Shown: positions 32,943-44,584 of the stretch, piece by piece
Layout of the letters: each line of letters opens with the position of its first letter
How positions within the stretch are numbered: position 1 is the first letter of the stretch
Source: Strongyloides papillosus
Taxonomy: Eukaryota > Nematoda > Chromadorea > Rhabditida > Strongyloididae
Assembly: GCA_005656395.1 (NCBI GenBank)
Contig: SRSI01000013.1
Location: 2,108,001-2,172,000, forward strand
Reading direction: 5' to 3'
DNA: 64,000 nucleotides
Notes under the pieces: generated by a model
What the model was told of the DNA's origin: nothing
The model's input: the letters and a program-made list of their open reading frames with translations, nothing else
Databases searched by the model: none
Position numbers and translations under genes: made by a program

Positions 32943-34660
32943 CCTATGGGCCCTTAATTTTACACAATCTTATATTCTAATTACATAACTAACAGTAAAC
33001 TTAATAGTAATAACAAATTTCGATACATATATTATTAGATGGAAGATACTTTTAAAGATCATCCGCCAATGCAGTCTTATCTCATGTAAAACACTCATTG
33101 AATGAGAAAAGCGAGCAGTTTTTAAATGATGCTTCTTAGTTGATCGACGGTTTTTTTTTAATCTCCAATAAAAAAAAGCCCAGACTCCCGCAGCTATAAA
33201 TAAACACAATCTCTTATGAGAAGAATAATTTTCATCCATTAGATCATCCTAGTTTCAAGTAAATAATAAAAACACTTTAAGTTGACTGAAAATACTTTTA
33301 ATTTACTAAGACCAAAAAGTTAATCTACTATCTGAAGAACAGTCACAGAAAAACAAACTTAACTTAAAAAAATATTTTTGAAGAAAATACTCTCCATCAA
33401 TTAACTGATAACAAAACAGACACTCTTAATGAAAGTGATTACGAACTGACAAAAAGACATACATACCGAAAATGGAATGTTGTTATTAACTTTTGTAGAA
33501 TAACAAAAGCTTTAAATGGAGATGTAAAGCATATAATAAACACATACGAAAAAATCAAAACTTATTACTCAATATTATAAATCAACACATCATTGATATA
33601 TTAGTCAGTTTTATCTAGTATCAGTTAGTTATAGTTATATAGATATATATTCTCTTAACTCATTGTATAACTTTTTATCTTAATAAAATATTAGATTATT
33701 CTTTAATTTCTTATATACATAATTAAGAGTATTTCGGTTGAGATCTCTAAATGAGATTTCCACGTGATAACAAACTCATAAACATTGCTACTTCTTTTTC
33801 AATTTACTATAGAAATTTTTTTAGTTTTATGCATATGCAATGTCTTTAAAATGCAGTATAAAACGACACCATAATCATTGGTCATTTAAATACTTTTTAA
33901 CTTTAATCTGAACTTTTTTGAAAGAGTTTTTAATAAGAAAATAATAGTATTTTTTAATAATATAAATAATTATTTTTATAATAATTAATGATATCATCTT
34001 AATATTTTCATCATAATGATATACAAATAATATAATAGTCTACTTTCTATTACTTGTGAATAACAAATTTTATTATTACTAAATTAATTTATATTTTACT
34101 TTATATATTTTAAAAGTGTAAAAATAATTTTACATTAGTAAATTAAAGTATAAATAAATAGATATATATTTTATACTTATGTATAAATATTATTTATTGT
34201 CTTAGATTTTTTTAATCACAGTCGTCTAGATAAAAGTTTCATTTTACTAATATCTAATATTTAAAATGATGCTATGAAACTATTAAAATTATTGTATAAA
34301 AAAGTAATGTTTAGTTAATTACATAAGATCAAATCCTTCGTCTATTTATATACGTGATGGGAGTTTAGCAATGTATATACTATTAATAATTTAATAGTGC
34401 TTTTATCGATATTCATATAGACAAAAAAGTAAAAAAGAAATTTTAATTTAAGAATAAAATTTTTTAAACAAATTTTTTTAAATATTAAAATTGTTAATTT
34501 TTCCCACTATACTGTATTGGCCAAGAATAAACCTTTCTTTTTTTGGGTTTTCCTCTGCCTCTTTTTCATTATTTCTTTTCTCCTCTTCTTCTTTTCTTCA
34601 CTACTTTTTTCTTCTCCGCACATTTTTTTGCCTCATCCTTCTCATTTTTTTATTCCCAGA
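32943..34660. other. AT-rich stretch without a gene
   Basis: The minus-strand frame at 32970-33239 and the plus-strand frame at 34517-34717 show no domain or exon signature. The latter is antisense debris of the gene at 34661-34863. Confidence 0.5.
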
Positions 34661-34863
34661 TTAATAACGGTAGAAAAATGGAGGGGCAGCTTTCTTCCAT
34701 TTAATTTCCTCCATTAAAAGTTGCGCGTCTAACTCTACCATATTTTTATATTCGTCTAGTTTTTTTTGAACGCGGCGGAAGTCTTCTTGATAATCAAATA
34801 TGAACTTTTTACCGTAATGCCTTCATCATAATTATAAATTTTATTTTTGAAATCTTCTTCCAT
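34661..34863 (-). pseudogene. Small helical protein gene with one-base deletion
   Basis: The ATG at 34863 starts MEEDFKNKIYNYDEGITVK. An A-run near 34806-34812 then appears one base short. The next frame continues sensibly with FDYQEDFRRVQKKLDEYKNM and a Lys/Glu-rich helix to the stop at 34663-34661, about 68 codons in all. G+C is higher than in the flanks. The predicted product is a short charged helical protein. I do not recognise it; a last exon of a longer gene or a small retroelement protein are both possible. Confidence 0.4.
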
Positions 34864-35929
34864 TTTAGAATCTGAAAAAAATATAAAAAGAAATCTAAAT
34901 AAAAAAAAATTAAAAGCTATAGGAATACAAAATGATGTATCTAGAAACCTAAATGTGTTTATAATATTAGAAAGTGTGCCTTTTTTATATATATTTCAAC
35001 CAAACTGTGCATTTGCTACACAATTTCAACATCAGTAGTTTTTAAATTCTTTATTATCGAAAGCTATTAGAGTGTTTAGTATTTGCATATCCTTTAGTAC
35101 CGTAGAGTTGGCTAGACTATTGAAAAATAATTTTCAAGTTATGGAAACAGAGTAAAAGAAATTTTTTTCTTGATTATTTAAAAACAACTCTGAAGAAATA
35201 TTTCATACTTTAATGGTAAATCAATGACATTATAATACATTTGTTCGTCATTATGTATTTAGAACGAAATAAAAAGAATAGTATCTTAGAATTATATGTA
35301 TTTTCAAGTATCTCAAAAACGGTACATTACTTTCTACAATTCTTACATATTTGATTAAGCATATTTTAATCAACATATTTAATTATTTTAATTGTTTCTT
35401 AAAACTTATATTTACCATCTATGGCATTTAAAAAATATCTTCTTTAACATATATACAAATTGTTGCAAAAAATGTTGTCGTCATCTACGATCGGATATGT
35501 ACTTTATATCAAATAATTTAAAGATGTATTTCTTTCTTATTTTTAAAAGACATTTATTTATTTAACAAAGTAACTTTTTTTTATCCATTTCGAGATATTT
35601 TAAATATATTTACTATCGTTTTTTACTTTCTATTCTCTTCATATTGTTTTTTGTAGTTATTATTTTTGTACTTTGCAAAACTAATTCGTTAAAAATTAAT
35701 TATTTGTTTATATTTTTTTATAAAGTTTAAAATATTTTTTGAGCTGGCCCCCACTTTGTGATTTTTTTGTATTTTGTAATTCTAATGAATTAATCAGAAG
35801 CCCTTTATATGGTGCAAAATACTTAAAAATGTAAAACGGAGTTGGGTATTTTATTGCTATTGAATTATATCTCAATGATTTTTCACCAAATGCAAATAAA
35901 TGTGAACACCGTTACAACCATAAAATGGC
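34864..35929. other. AT-rich stretch without a gene
   Basis: Nothing supported here. Confidence 0.5.
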
Positions 35930-36960
35930 AGCATTTTACTATCGTGTGTCAAATTAGGACATATTAAATCTAGAAAGTTAGATAAAATACGACTTCTTAA
36001 AACAGATGAAGCTAAAATGGGGAAAGAAGCAAATTATACTAGTTCAAATGAAGCGATTATTAATGTTTTTAATAGTTTAAATGTTAGTATAGGTAATAGA
36101 AACTATCTAGTAAAGGTATTTTATATTTAAGATGATAACTTAAGACTTAATTCTGATTATCAGCTATGTAAATGTTTTGCAAGAAATCTTAGCAATTAAT
36201 GTAGAGAATGTTATTTAAAAACAAATTAATGGCAGGATATTAAACTTTTTAAAAACTTTTTCTTTGGATAAAATGTGCCACGTTTCTAACAATCAATTGT
36301 TTAATGAATATATTTGTTCATATGATTGTTTCAATGATCTCAACGAAGTAGTACTAGAAGATATTACTGGAAAAGTATTTAGCACTATTCTTTATAATAA
36401 AGAGATTATATTATATCAAAAATTTAGGAGAAATTTTATATTGCATTTTGAATAAATTGAGTACTATATATAGATTAAACCCAGTTTTAAGACACGGTAT
36501 GCTAAGGAGTTTTTCAAGATCTCAAGACTATCCTAAACTTTGTTATATGATGAGGAATTTGCAAAACTTTAAAAATATTGCTCATAGTAGTAAATACAAC
36601 ATATGAGAGTAATATGTTAGATGATGAAAGTAATATAATATAAAGCTATTATTAGAAGCAGCATTGAATGTTTTGTTATTTTTAAATTCAAAATACAAAA
36701 ATGACGAAGATTTCATGTTTTTCAAAAAACAATTAAACACTTTTTTAATTTCTTTGAAGCTGCATTTGAAGAAAAGCTTTTTTCATTTAAAATGCACAAT
36801 TTAACTCATTATGAAGATTTTGCTCACGCAATGGGACTTGTATCATTTCGAAATACAAAAAGATTCGAGTCGATGAATTTAGTTTTTAAAAAAATTATTA
36901 ACTACAATAAAATAAACATAGCTAAAAGTTGCAGTGAAAAAATAGGAAAAATATAATAAA
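35930..36960 (+). pseudogene. Decayed transposase related in motif to the one at 55056-57069
   Basis: Three blocks appear in the right order. A Cys block reads CRECYL (about 36200). A segment YDCFNDLNEVVLEDI (about 36316-36363) parallels HDTFHDLHEGVVSYM of the intact gene. A final block FKMHNLTHYEDF...RFESMN (about 36786-36875) parallels LKFHNITHYGLM...RFEGAN, which holds the catalytic Glu. Frameshifts and stops separate them, and the first two acidic residues cannot be located. No inverted repeats were found around it. The relation is by motif order, not by full alignment. Confidence 0.55.
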
Positions 36961-38103
36961 AAAATTTTGCAACAACATTGATATAAACTGAATTAATAAA
37001 GAAAAATAATATGATTATATAATCATAAGTCTAACAAAGCTTACTAAAATAAAAAAATAGATGCAAATAATATCAAATTTATCATATTTTTGTAAAAACT
37101 GTAAATAAGTATGGTGTTTAAATTATTGAAAATGATGTATATGATCAAACTTTTGTAGTAGAAATAAATAATATAATAGATAAATGTCATATTATAGATA
37201 TTGAAAATTTTGTATATTTAGTACCTTATATGTACCATTGTATCTATTAATAAACATAATTTTGTACTTTTTAATGTTTAAACTAACTATTTTTACGTTT
37301 TTATTGTATTTAAGACTTATTTTAAATTATATCACTATGAGTAATGTGCATAAAAAAGATGCATTTTTAGAAATATACGTAAATAAAAGTATGTTTTTAA
37401 AAAATGCGTTTTTAGAAATGGCGTTTTCATTATATGTGTATATGGTAGAGTACCATGTTTGGAAAATAAGAGAGATTAAAAATTGAACTGTAAACTATAA
37501 AGTATATCTATTTAAAGCATATATATTTTGTTGGGCGTGTAACAAAATCAACTTGTCAACAAAGAAACGCCTTGTTGAAATTTACGATCCCAATAACTTT
37601 GTGATATGTCATCTTTATTCTATTTTTTTAATTTCTAATATGTACCAAAATAACTTATTAATAATAAAAAATTACCCATTATCCAATACTAGAAATTCAC
37701 CTATAACGAAATGATTAAGTATTTAAAGAAAAAGAATATTACCAAAGTGATTATAAATTACAAAATGATAGTCGACATCCAAGGAAGTGGTTACCCTATA
37801 ATGCATAATGATTAATAAAAAATAAAGCGATCATTTTATAATAATTACCATATTATAAAATATGTAAATTGAAAAAAGAAACAAAGGAAAAAGAAGAAAC
37901 AAGTAAATTAACAACTTATTACGAAAACTTTTCACTAAAACAAATGAACAATTTACGAAGGCTCTTCAATGAAAAAAAGAAAACTTTCAAAAGACAATTA
38001 TACAATTAAAGACTTTTATGAAAAAGAAGATAACCTTCTAATGGTTACAAGCAAAGAACTATTCAAAACAAAAATGAAATTAAAGCTTTTATTAAAGAAA
38101 AAA
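36961..38103. other. AT-rich stretch without a gene
   Basis: The frame 37238-37486 is hydrophobic and low in complexity. No other signal is visible. Confidence 0.5.
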
Positions 38104-38433
38104 AGGGGTGGAGAAAATAAAAAGAAATGAAAAGATGATTTATTCATTCAGCTCAACAGGTTCCCCTCTTTTCTTCTCTTCGTCAATAGCAGCCAAACAT
38201 TTTTGGAAATCGTCCGGTATATTAAAATTACAGATAGCTGGTAAAGAACTAACATCCGAATAGTAGACATGACCACTCCATGTTCTGTCCCCACAGTCTG
38301 TTCTCCGGACGCGGCACTATTTTCATCATGTCTCAGAAGAAACCTCATCGGTCATAACTATCCTGGCATTCTTTTCCGCACACATTACCAGGATCCTCTT
38401 TTCCAGTTATAGGTATAAAGCCAACCATCGTAA
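38104..38433 (-). pseudogene. FLYWCH-like zinc-finger relic
   Basis: Read leftwards and across frames, the segment gives DGWLYTYNWKRGSW, then CAEKNARIVMTDE, then HDENSA. This follows the FLYWCH pattern of Tyr/Trp strands, Cys, Ala-Arg-Ile-x-Thr and a final His. Behind it comes a tail with QKCLAAIDEEKKRGEPVELN, also seen at 2869-3104. FLYWCH fingers bind DNA and often come from Mutator-like elements. At least two frameshifts and several stops make this a dead copy. Confidence 0.4.
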
Positions 38434-39196
38434 AGTTAAATCTAAAATCAAAATAATAAATTAATCAAAAGAAAATTTAACGGTAAAAGAAATTTTTAAA
38501 TGGCAGGCAATACCAAAAACTTTTGGAATATAAAAGATCCCTCTCGAATGGATTTAAATTCTATGATATTACCTGCACATCACTTGGACTCTTTGAATAA
38601 AGAATAAAGTACTTACCTAAATCACGATCCTAACTATCACCTCTGAGAAAGTTCAAAGTTTTCCCTTTGGGTAGGTACAGACCTGTAGAATAAATATATT
38701 TAAAATAAAGGAAAAAAAACAAAATATGCACGATAAGATTTTCAGCCTGACTTACAAAAACATACTTGAATCTTCTGGTATCATCCCAATAATTAAGACA
38801 CAACATAAGCATCATAAAACATTACCTGATACTAAAATATACAATTTTTAGATAAAAAGAAAGTAAATAGAAACTCAAAAACTCACAGTATAAAATTAAT
38901 AAATGAAATAATCACTACATAATTATCGTACAAAATCATTATCATATAAAGACCATTGTGTAAATTAAAAGAAATGCAGTGTGATATATCTCAAATAAAG
39001 CAAATATACGTGAACAGTTTTTGTGGTAAAACCATATAAAGATAAATAAACAAGATGAATAAAAGGAAGTTGAAATCACACCAGATCCACTAAAGATTGT
39101 ACTAATAAATTTCAAAATAAGAAACTTTCAAACAAGAGTTTGAGATTCAAAGAAGGGAGGCGAAGTATCATTAAAAAATCTATATATGTGTACATA
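38434..39196. other. AT-rich stretch without a gene
   Basis: Nothing supported here. Confidence 0.5.
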
Positions 39197-39198
39197 TA

Positions 39199-41335
39199 CA
39201 GGGTGGTTTTTTTAAATGTAGAGTAGACAAAAATTGGGGAATATTTTATCCTCAAAAATTAAGTGATGTGCTAATTAAACATAATACCAAACAATTAACT
39301 TTTTAAGGTAATTTAATAAAAATAACCAATAAACAACATTAAAAAGTAACTTAAAATATTTTTAATGTGTTATTGACTTAACAAATAATAATATTTTAAA
39401 ATTTTATTTGTTTCTAAGCACTATGGACATAATTATGATAAAATGTAGATAAAACTGGTAGTCGCAACACTTTTAAATAGTAGTTTTGTCAATTTTATCA
39501 ACGATATTACTAGAAAAAAATTACACAAATAAAGACCAAAAAACATTTAATAACATAAAAAAGTATTTTTACCTAAAAATATTTAAAAAAAGGGGATAAG
39601 AGTCATATTTATGTAACAAAATAGTACCACTTATTTATAATCATTATCTTATATGGTCTTTACATTCCTGAACGCTATCAGTTAGATTTGTAAGCATTTA
39701 TTCAAAATACCCACAACCAGCTTCAATACAACGAACTAATCTTGAGACAAAGCTAATATAAACTCTTTCAAGTTCATCTACACTTATATTTCGAATAGCA
39801 TCAGTTATTTGCGTCTTTAAAATCTCTATGGTTTCAGAACGGTTCTTAGAAACTAAATCTTTAAGCCTCCTCCAAAGATAGAAATCTAAAGGATTTAAAT
39901 CTGGACTCCTTGCAGGCCACTTTAAATCTGAATTGCGCGATACACTATTTGTTCGCCCGAAAATAGACTTCAGATGGCTCATTGTTTCAATAAACGCATG
40001 GCATGAGGCACCATCTTGTTGAAATACAATATAGCTTATATTCTCATTGTCTTTCTTCATCTCCGCCATAAATATCTCAATAACCTCGTCGATATATCTA
40101 CTGGAATCTAGACTTCCTTCGAAAAAGATTGGCCTATAGATCTTTTTCGATGACAAGGCAGCTTAAACCCCTATTTTTTTAGCAAATACAGGTCGTGGCA
40201 GGGGTGTATTGGGTTTGGAGGTGGCCCAGACTCTATCATTTTACTTATTGATATGTCCCGTCAGATGAAAATATGCTTCATCTGAGAATACTAATAAGGG
40301 TCCAATGAAGAGTCCCTCCTCAACCATTCCTTTTGTTTTTAAGTAAAAAGTGAGCCTTTCTACAGAATCTTCCGGTCTCATCTCATTGACATATCTTTTT
40401 TTATAGGGAAAAAGTTTCCTGTCTTTTAACACCTTCATAACAGAGCTTCTGCTCATGTTAGTATCCGATGCTAATTGACGGGTACTAATTTTACCGTTAT
40501 TCTCTTCAATCATTCTTGAAATCACTAGAGAATTTTTTTTATGGGTAACTGTTCGCTTAGGATGATGTTCTCTATCGTTAACAGAACCTGTTTTCATCAG
40601 TTTTTGAAAATTCCTGGTCACTAACGAGATCGCGGGAGAAGGTTTGCTGAATTTATAGCAAAATTATTCCTTACCTTTTCCACATTCTCCCATCTTTAGT
40701 ACTCCAGGGCCATAAAAAGCCTTTCTTCCATTGTAAAACCCATTTTTAGTAAAATTTATAAATAAATTTTATTTAATTTTAATTTAAAATTAGTTAAAAA
40801 ACGCATGCTTATAACTCTTCTCTACCTTTAATCCGTTAAAAGTCCATGAGGAAATACAACTTTTATCGGAAAAAGTTTTATTAATAATCAATTACCTTTT
40901 ATGTGTTAAAAAGATTATTAAATATGATTTATTTATGTCTTCAAATTCTTTAATTTTAAAAAAATTATCAAATTTCATAAGAAAATCTAACTGTTTATCT
41001 ATTTTAGTTTTTAAAATTATCAAATATTATTAAGAAAATGTATATACATCATGTTTCGTTAGTTATTATTAAATAAAATAAGTAATTTTATATTATAATT
41101 ATTTAAAATAAATTTTTTTTTATTATAAAATGAAATTATCTGTATATGTACACTTTTTATTTTTAAATTTATCGATTATCAGATGCCAATTTTTATTTAT
41201 TATTATCAATTACCCGTTATTTTTATTAATATCAATTGCCTTTAATTTTTCTCGACCGCTACGCAATAGTCATTTTTTAAGGTAAAGTATGATCCTCCAA
41301 TTTTTTTCTACTCTACACTTAAAAAAACCACCCTG
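39199..41335 (-). mobile_element. Tc1/mariner-superfamily element, nearly full length (2137 bp)
   Basis: The left end CAGGGTGGTTTTTTTAAATG and the right end on the other strand CAGGGTGGTTTTTTTAAGTG are inverted repeats that run about 41 bp with two mismatches. TA lies next to the left end (39197-39198); on the right, TG separates the tip from TA. One transposase gene fills the centre on the minus strand. The good match of the ends contrasts with a gene that has several stops. Confidence 0.88.
39698..40743 (-). pseudogene. Mariner-family transposase with in-frame stops
   Basis: A likely start ATG lies at 40743 (MGFTMEERLFMALEY). A frame change follows, then a helix-turn-helix part (STRQLASDTNMSRSSVMKVL, within 40621-40241). 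The catalytic region has SDEAYFHLTG, FQQDGASCH and SPDLNPLDFYLW. I count 37 residues between the second and third catalytic Asp, a DD37D spacing. The end reads RLVRCIEAGCGYFE, the usual close of this family. Stops follow INK near 40241 and IGV near 40163, and others lie close to the N-terminus, so the copy is dead although most of its length remains. Confidence 0.88.
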
Positions 41336-41339
41336 TGTA

Positions 41340-42100
41340 TATATGTATGTAACACAAAAGAAGTAATTTCTAACATATTATGAATATCTGAAAGGAAGAT
41401 CAGATAGAAGCAACGCCCAACGCCCCCGTAAGCACAAGAAAATACAAAAACGAAGAAACTTACAGAATTAGAGAGATATTGTTATAATTTTATGATAATT
41501 TCCCCCGTATATTGTTAATTGTTATTACTTTATAATAAAAGACTCTTTCTTAATGACTTGATTATATATATACTTACCGCTGCACAACCCATGGAAACAC
41601 ATTGTGTTGTATAACTTTTATTCGAGTTAGTTAAATTGATAGACTAAATTTTTAATACAATAAATCAAATTTGTATTTAAGTATGTTATTTGGTTCAGAC
41701 AAATCAAGAGTTCAAATGATTTAAAATTTAAAGGATTATCAATATCTTATAAAAGCTAAAAATCTAATGTTAACAATATCTTAATTAAACTAACTTATTA
41801 ATAAAATAATTTCTACAATTTTTTAATTCTTTTAAATTTTGATTGCTTATTTTGTTAATTCCTTTAAATGTTTTGTATTATTAACGTACCATTTTTCACT
41901 ATTTTTAAAATATTAGATCAGAGTAAGTAGATTGTGTGTATAATTAGAAAATTCTCGTCACGTTAGCAAGTTAAAAAGCTTAGACGTAAAGGTAATGGTG
42001 GAGGACTTTTTGAAATCTATAAAAAAGGGTGTTGCAAAATTATGATGTTTACAAGGTGGTATAAAAGGTGGTAAATACCAAGTATTGTATTAATTAACAG
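41340..42100. other. AT-rich stretch without a gene
   Basis: Nothing supported here. Confidence 0.5.
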
Positions 42101-42340
42101 GGTGAAAAAAAACAACTTTTGCTCTACTGTAAAGGTTTATCAATTGATCAAAAGCGATTATAGACTACTTTTTTTGATAAACCTAAATGTTAACAAGTCA
42201 GCTACAGTTATTTTCTCATTTCTAGCATTTTCTTTCCTAAAAATTTATGTTTTTCAGCATGAATATTCTACAAACGACATTAAATCTTAGATAACTGATT
42301 CTGTCTTAAGATTCTTCGCTGAAATTTTTTGTAATTTTTC

Positions 42341-43080
42341 ATGATCGCTTCTATGTGCTTATCCAAAATGTTTCATATCCGCTTCTATGTTTTTCCCGTC
42401 TTTTTTATTTTCGCTTTTATTTCTTACATGTCTTTCAAATTAATTTTAGCTTGTTTTTTGCTTCTACTCTTCATATATTTGCAGGTTCAGAAATTTTCAA
42501 AACTAGCAACTAATATGTTGAATAAAGGTGTTTCGGATGGTTTGGCTTCAGTAAAATTCCTAATAATATATGAACGATTTGAGCTTGAAGATTTACCTAA
42601 CATTCGAGACATTGAAACGTAAGAGGATTTACAAAAAAGACATGAGTAACTGTTTGTTAAGCATGAGCTCATACCATCAGCTTTATTGGAGTTTTATTCA
42701 AAGAAAATTTGTCTACCATTTTTTGCGCAAAATACCGTCACTATCCATCGTATCGATTATTTCTAAAACGATGACGAAGCGTATTAAAAATCGCTTTAAA
42801 TCTCTACAGTTGATTGGCGAAATATTTATTGTTCTAGAATATGGGGTATTAAAAGGAAAAAGTTTGCAAGAAATTCTAATCGATATATCGGCGACGTGAC
42901 ACAAGACTTAAAGATTTAAAGATTCCAGGAACTTTTCAAGAAGATGATTATATTCTACGTGCAATAAAAATATCGTCACAGGTTATTTTTTACACAGGAG
43001 AAAAAATTTGCAGCTTGCATAAAAAATACGAGGACTACTATGCTCTCCAAAACTTGAGCGGACTTTGAGTTGACAGATGC
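42341..43080 (+). pseudogene. Unrecognised coding-like debris
   Basis: Two overlapping open segments (42341-42622 and 42570-42899) carry ordered coding-like text such as KFSKLATNMLNKGVSDGLAS and LEYGVLKGKSLQEILIDISA. A third piece near 43018-43070 reads KKYEDYYALQNLSG. Stops and frame changes separate them. No family recognised; the start of the first segment is hydrophobic noise. Confidence 0.3.
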
Positions 43081-44584
43081 GTATATTAATTTTTTTAATT
43101 TAAGTTTAGAGTGTGTATCTTCTAACTCATTTTGACAAATCTAAAAATATAACGTGATTTTTTAGAGTTAAAAATTTTATTTTAATTTGGTCTATAACTT
43201 TCTTGTATTAATAAACATAAATTATTATTTAAAAATTATAAATATTACGAATTAAACAATGATAAAATACAAAAAATGTTCAATTAAATATTACCTATTG
43301 TTTAAAATTAGGTTTTTAAATTTCTATTTTTTCTTTTTGTTCTTTTTTTTCTATTTGTTCTCTTCTAGCTTTTTCTTTAGATTATATTGCAGTATAATTT
43401 AACTTTAGCAAGTTATTATGACATTTGTTTTAAAATTTTGCAGCATTTGTTTTATAATTCCATTAATAACTGGCATATTTGAATTTTTTTATAAGAAACA
43501 ACTTCTAAAATTATTAAAAACAATAAAAAAAGCTATAAATTGACATAATAAATGCAAAAAATATACTAGTAAATTAAGATATATATAGTGTTCCTTATCA
43601 GCTAATTGTTTTTGTTAAAATCATCTATTGTATTATGTTATTTGTGTCTTTGTCCATTTATAAGCAGTAGTAAGTTTGCTTTTCTAAAGTAATAGATTAA
43701 TAATCACTCCAACAATACAATCATTGTTATTATCTCGTAAAAGAATTATTTGATATATATCATCTTTGTTTTTTTATCAACCGAATTTCCATGTTAATAT
43801 TTAAAATCATTTGCATTATATCGATTAGTTTATTGAGAATGGTTGTATCAAATTTCGAATTGCAAAAATAATGATTTAACAAGTTTTTCTATTATAAGAA
43901 CGGCATGTTAAAAATTCTTTACTTTTAACGATTAAAGATGTATGCGTATATTTATTATAAATTTTATTTAATTTTATTTTTTAAACATTAAATAGTGTTT
44001 ATTGCTAATTCTTAAAGTTTTAATAACGAATTTATTTATCAAAGAATTTAAAATCTATTATCATAATAAAATATTTATTATCATTTATTTTTAGGGAAAA
44101 TACAATATTGAATTACAGTGCCAAAAAATTCAATTCGTTGGACATTCATATTTTTATGTGTTGTATTTTTATTTTATTAAAAATATTAATAAACTTTTTA
44201 AATTATCTTTCATTTATAATAATAGATACCAAAAACAAAATAAGCTGATTTAGATTTTACATTTTATTATAGAAATCAAAACTTTTATGATAGTGTAGTT
44301 GAATGATTTCAAACAATATCATTTTAAAACATTAACATTTATATTAAAAATAAATTTCTGTACCTTTTAACTCTGTGAATAAAAAAATTAAGCCAATAAA
44401 ATCTGGTTTTTTCTATTAATTGCATGGTTTACATAGATATCAAATTCTTTTTAATTACCAGAACTTTTTCTTTTTATTAAAGACTTTTTTTTAAATTCGT
44501 TTTTTAATATAAAAATAATAAAAATGTACACTAATAAAAATTAACTTTTTCTCTACAAAACAAATATTTGGAGATTGATCTAAA
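43081..44584. other. AT-rich stretch without a gene
   Basis: Nothing supported here. Confidence 0.5.
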
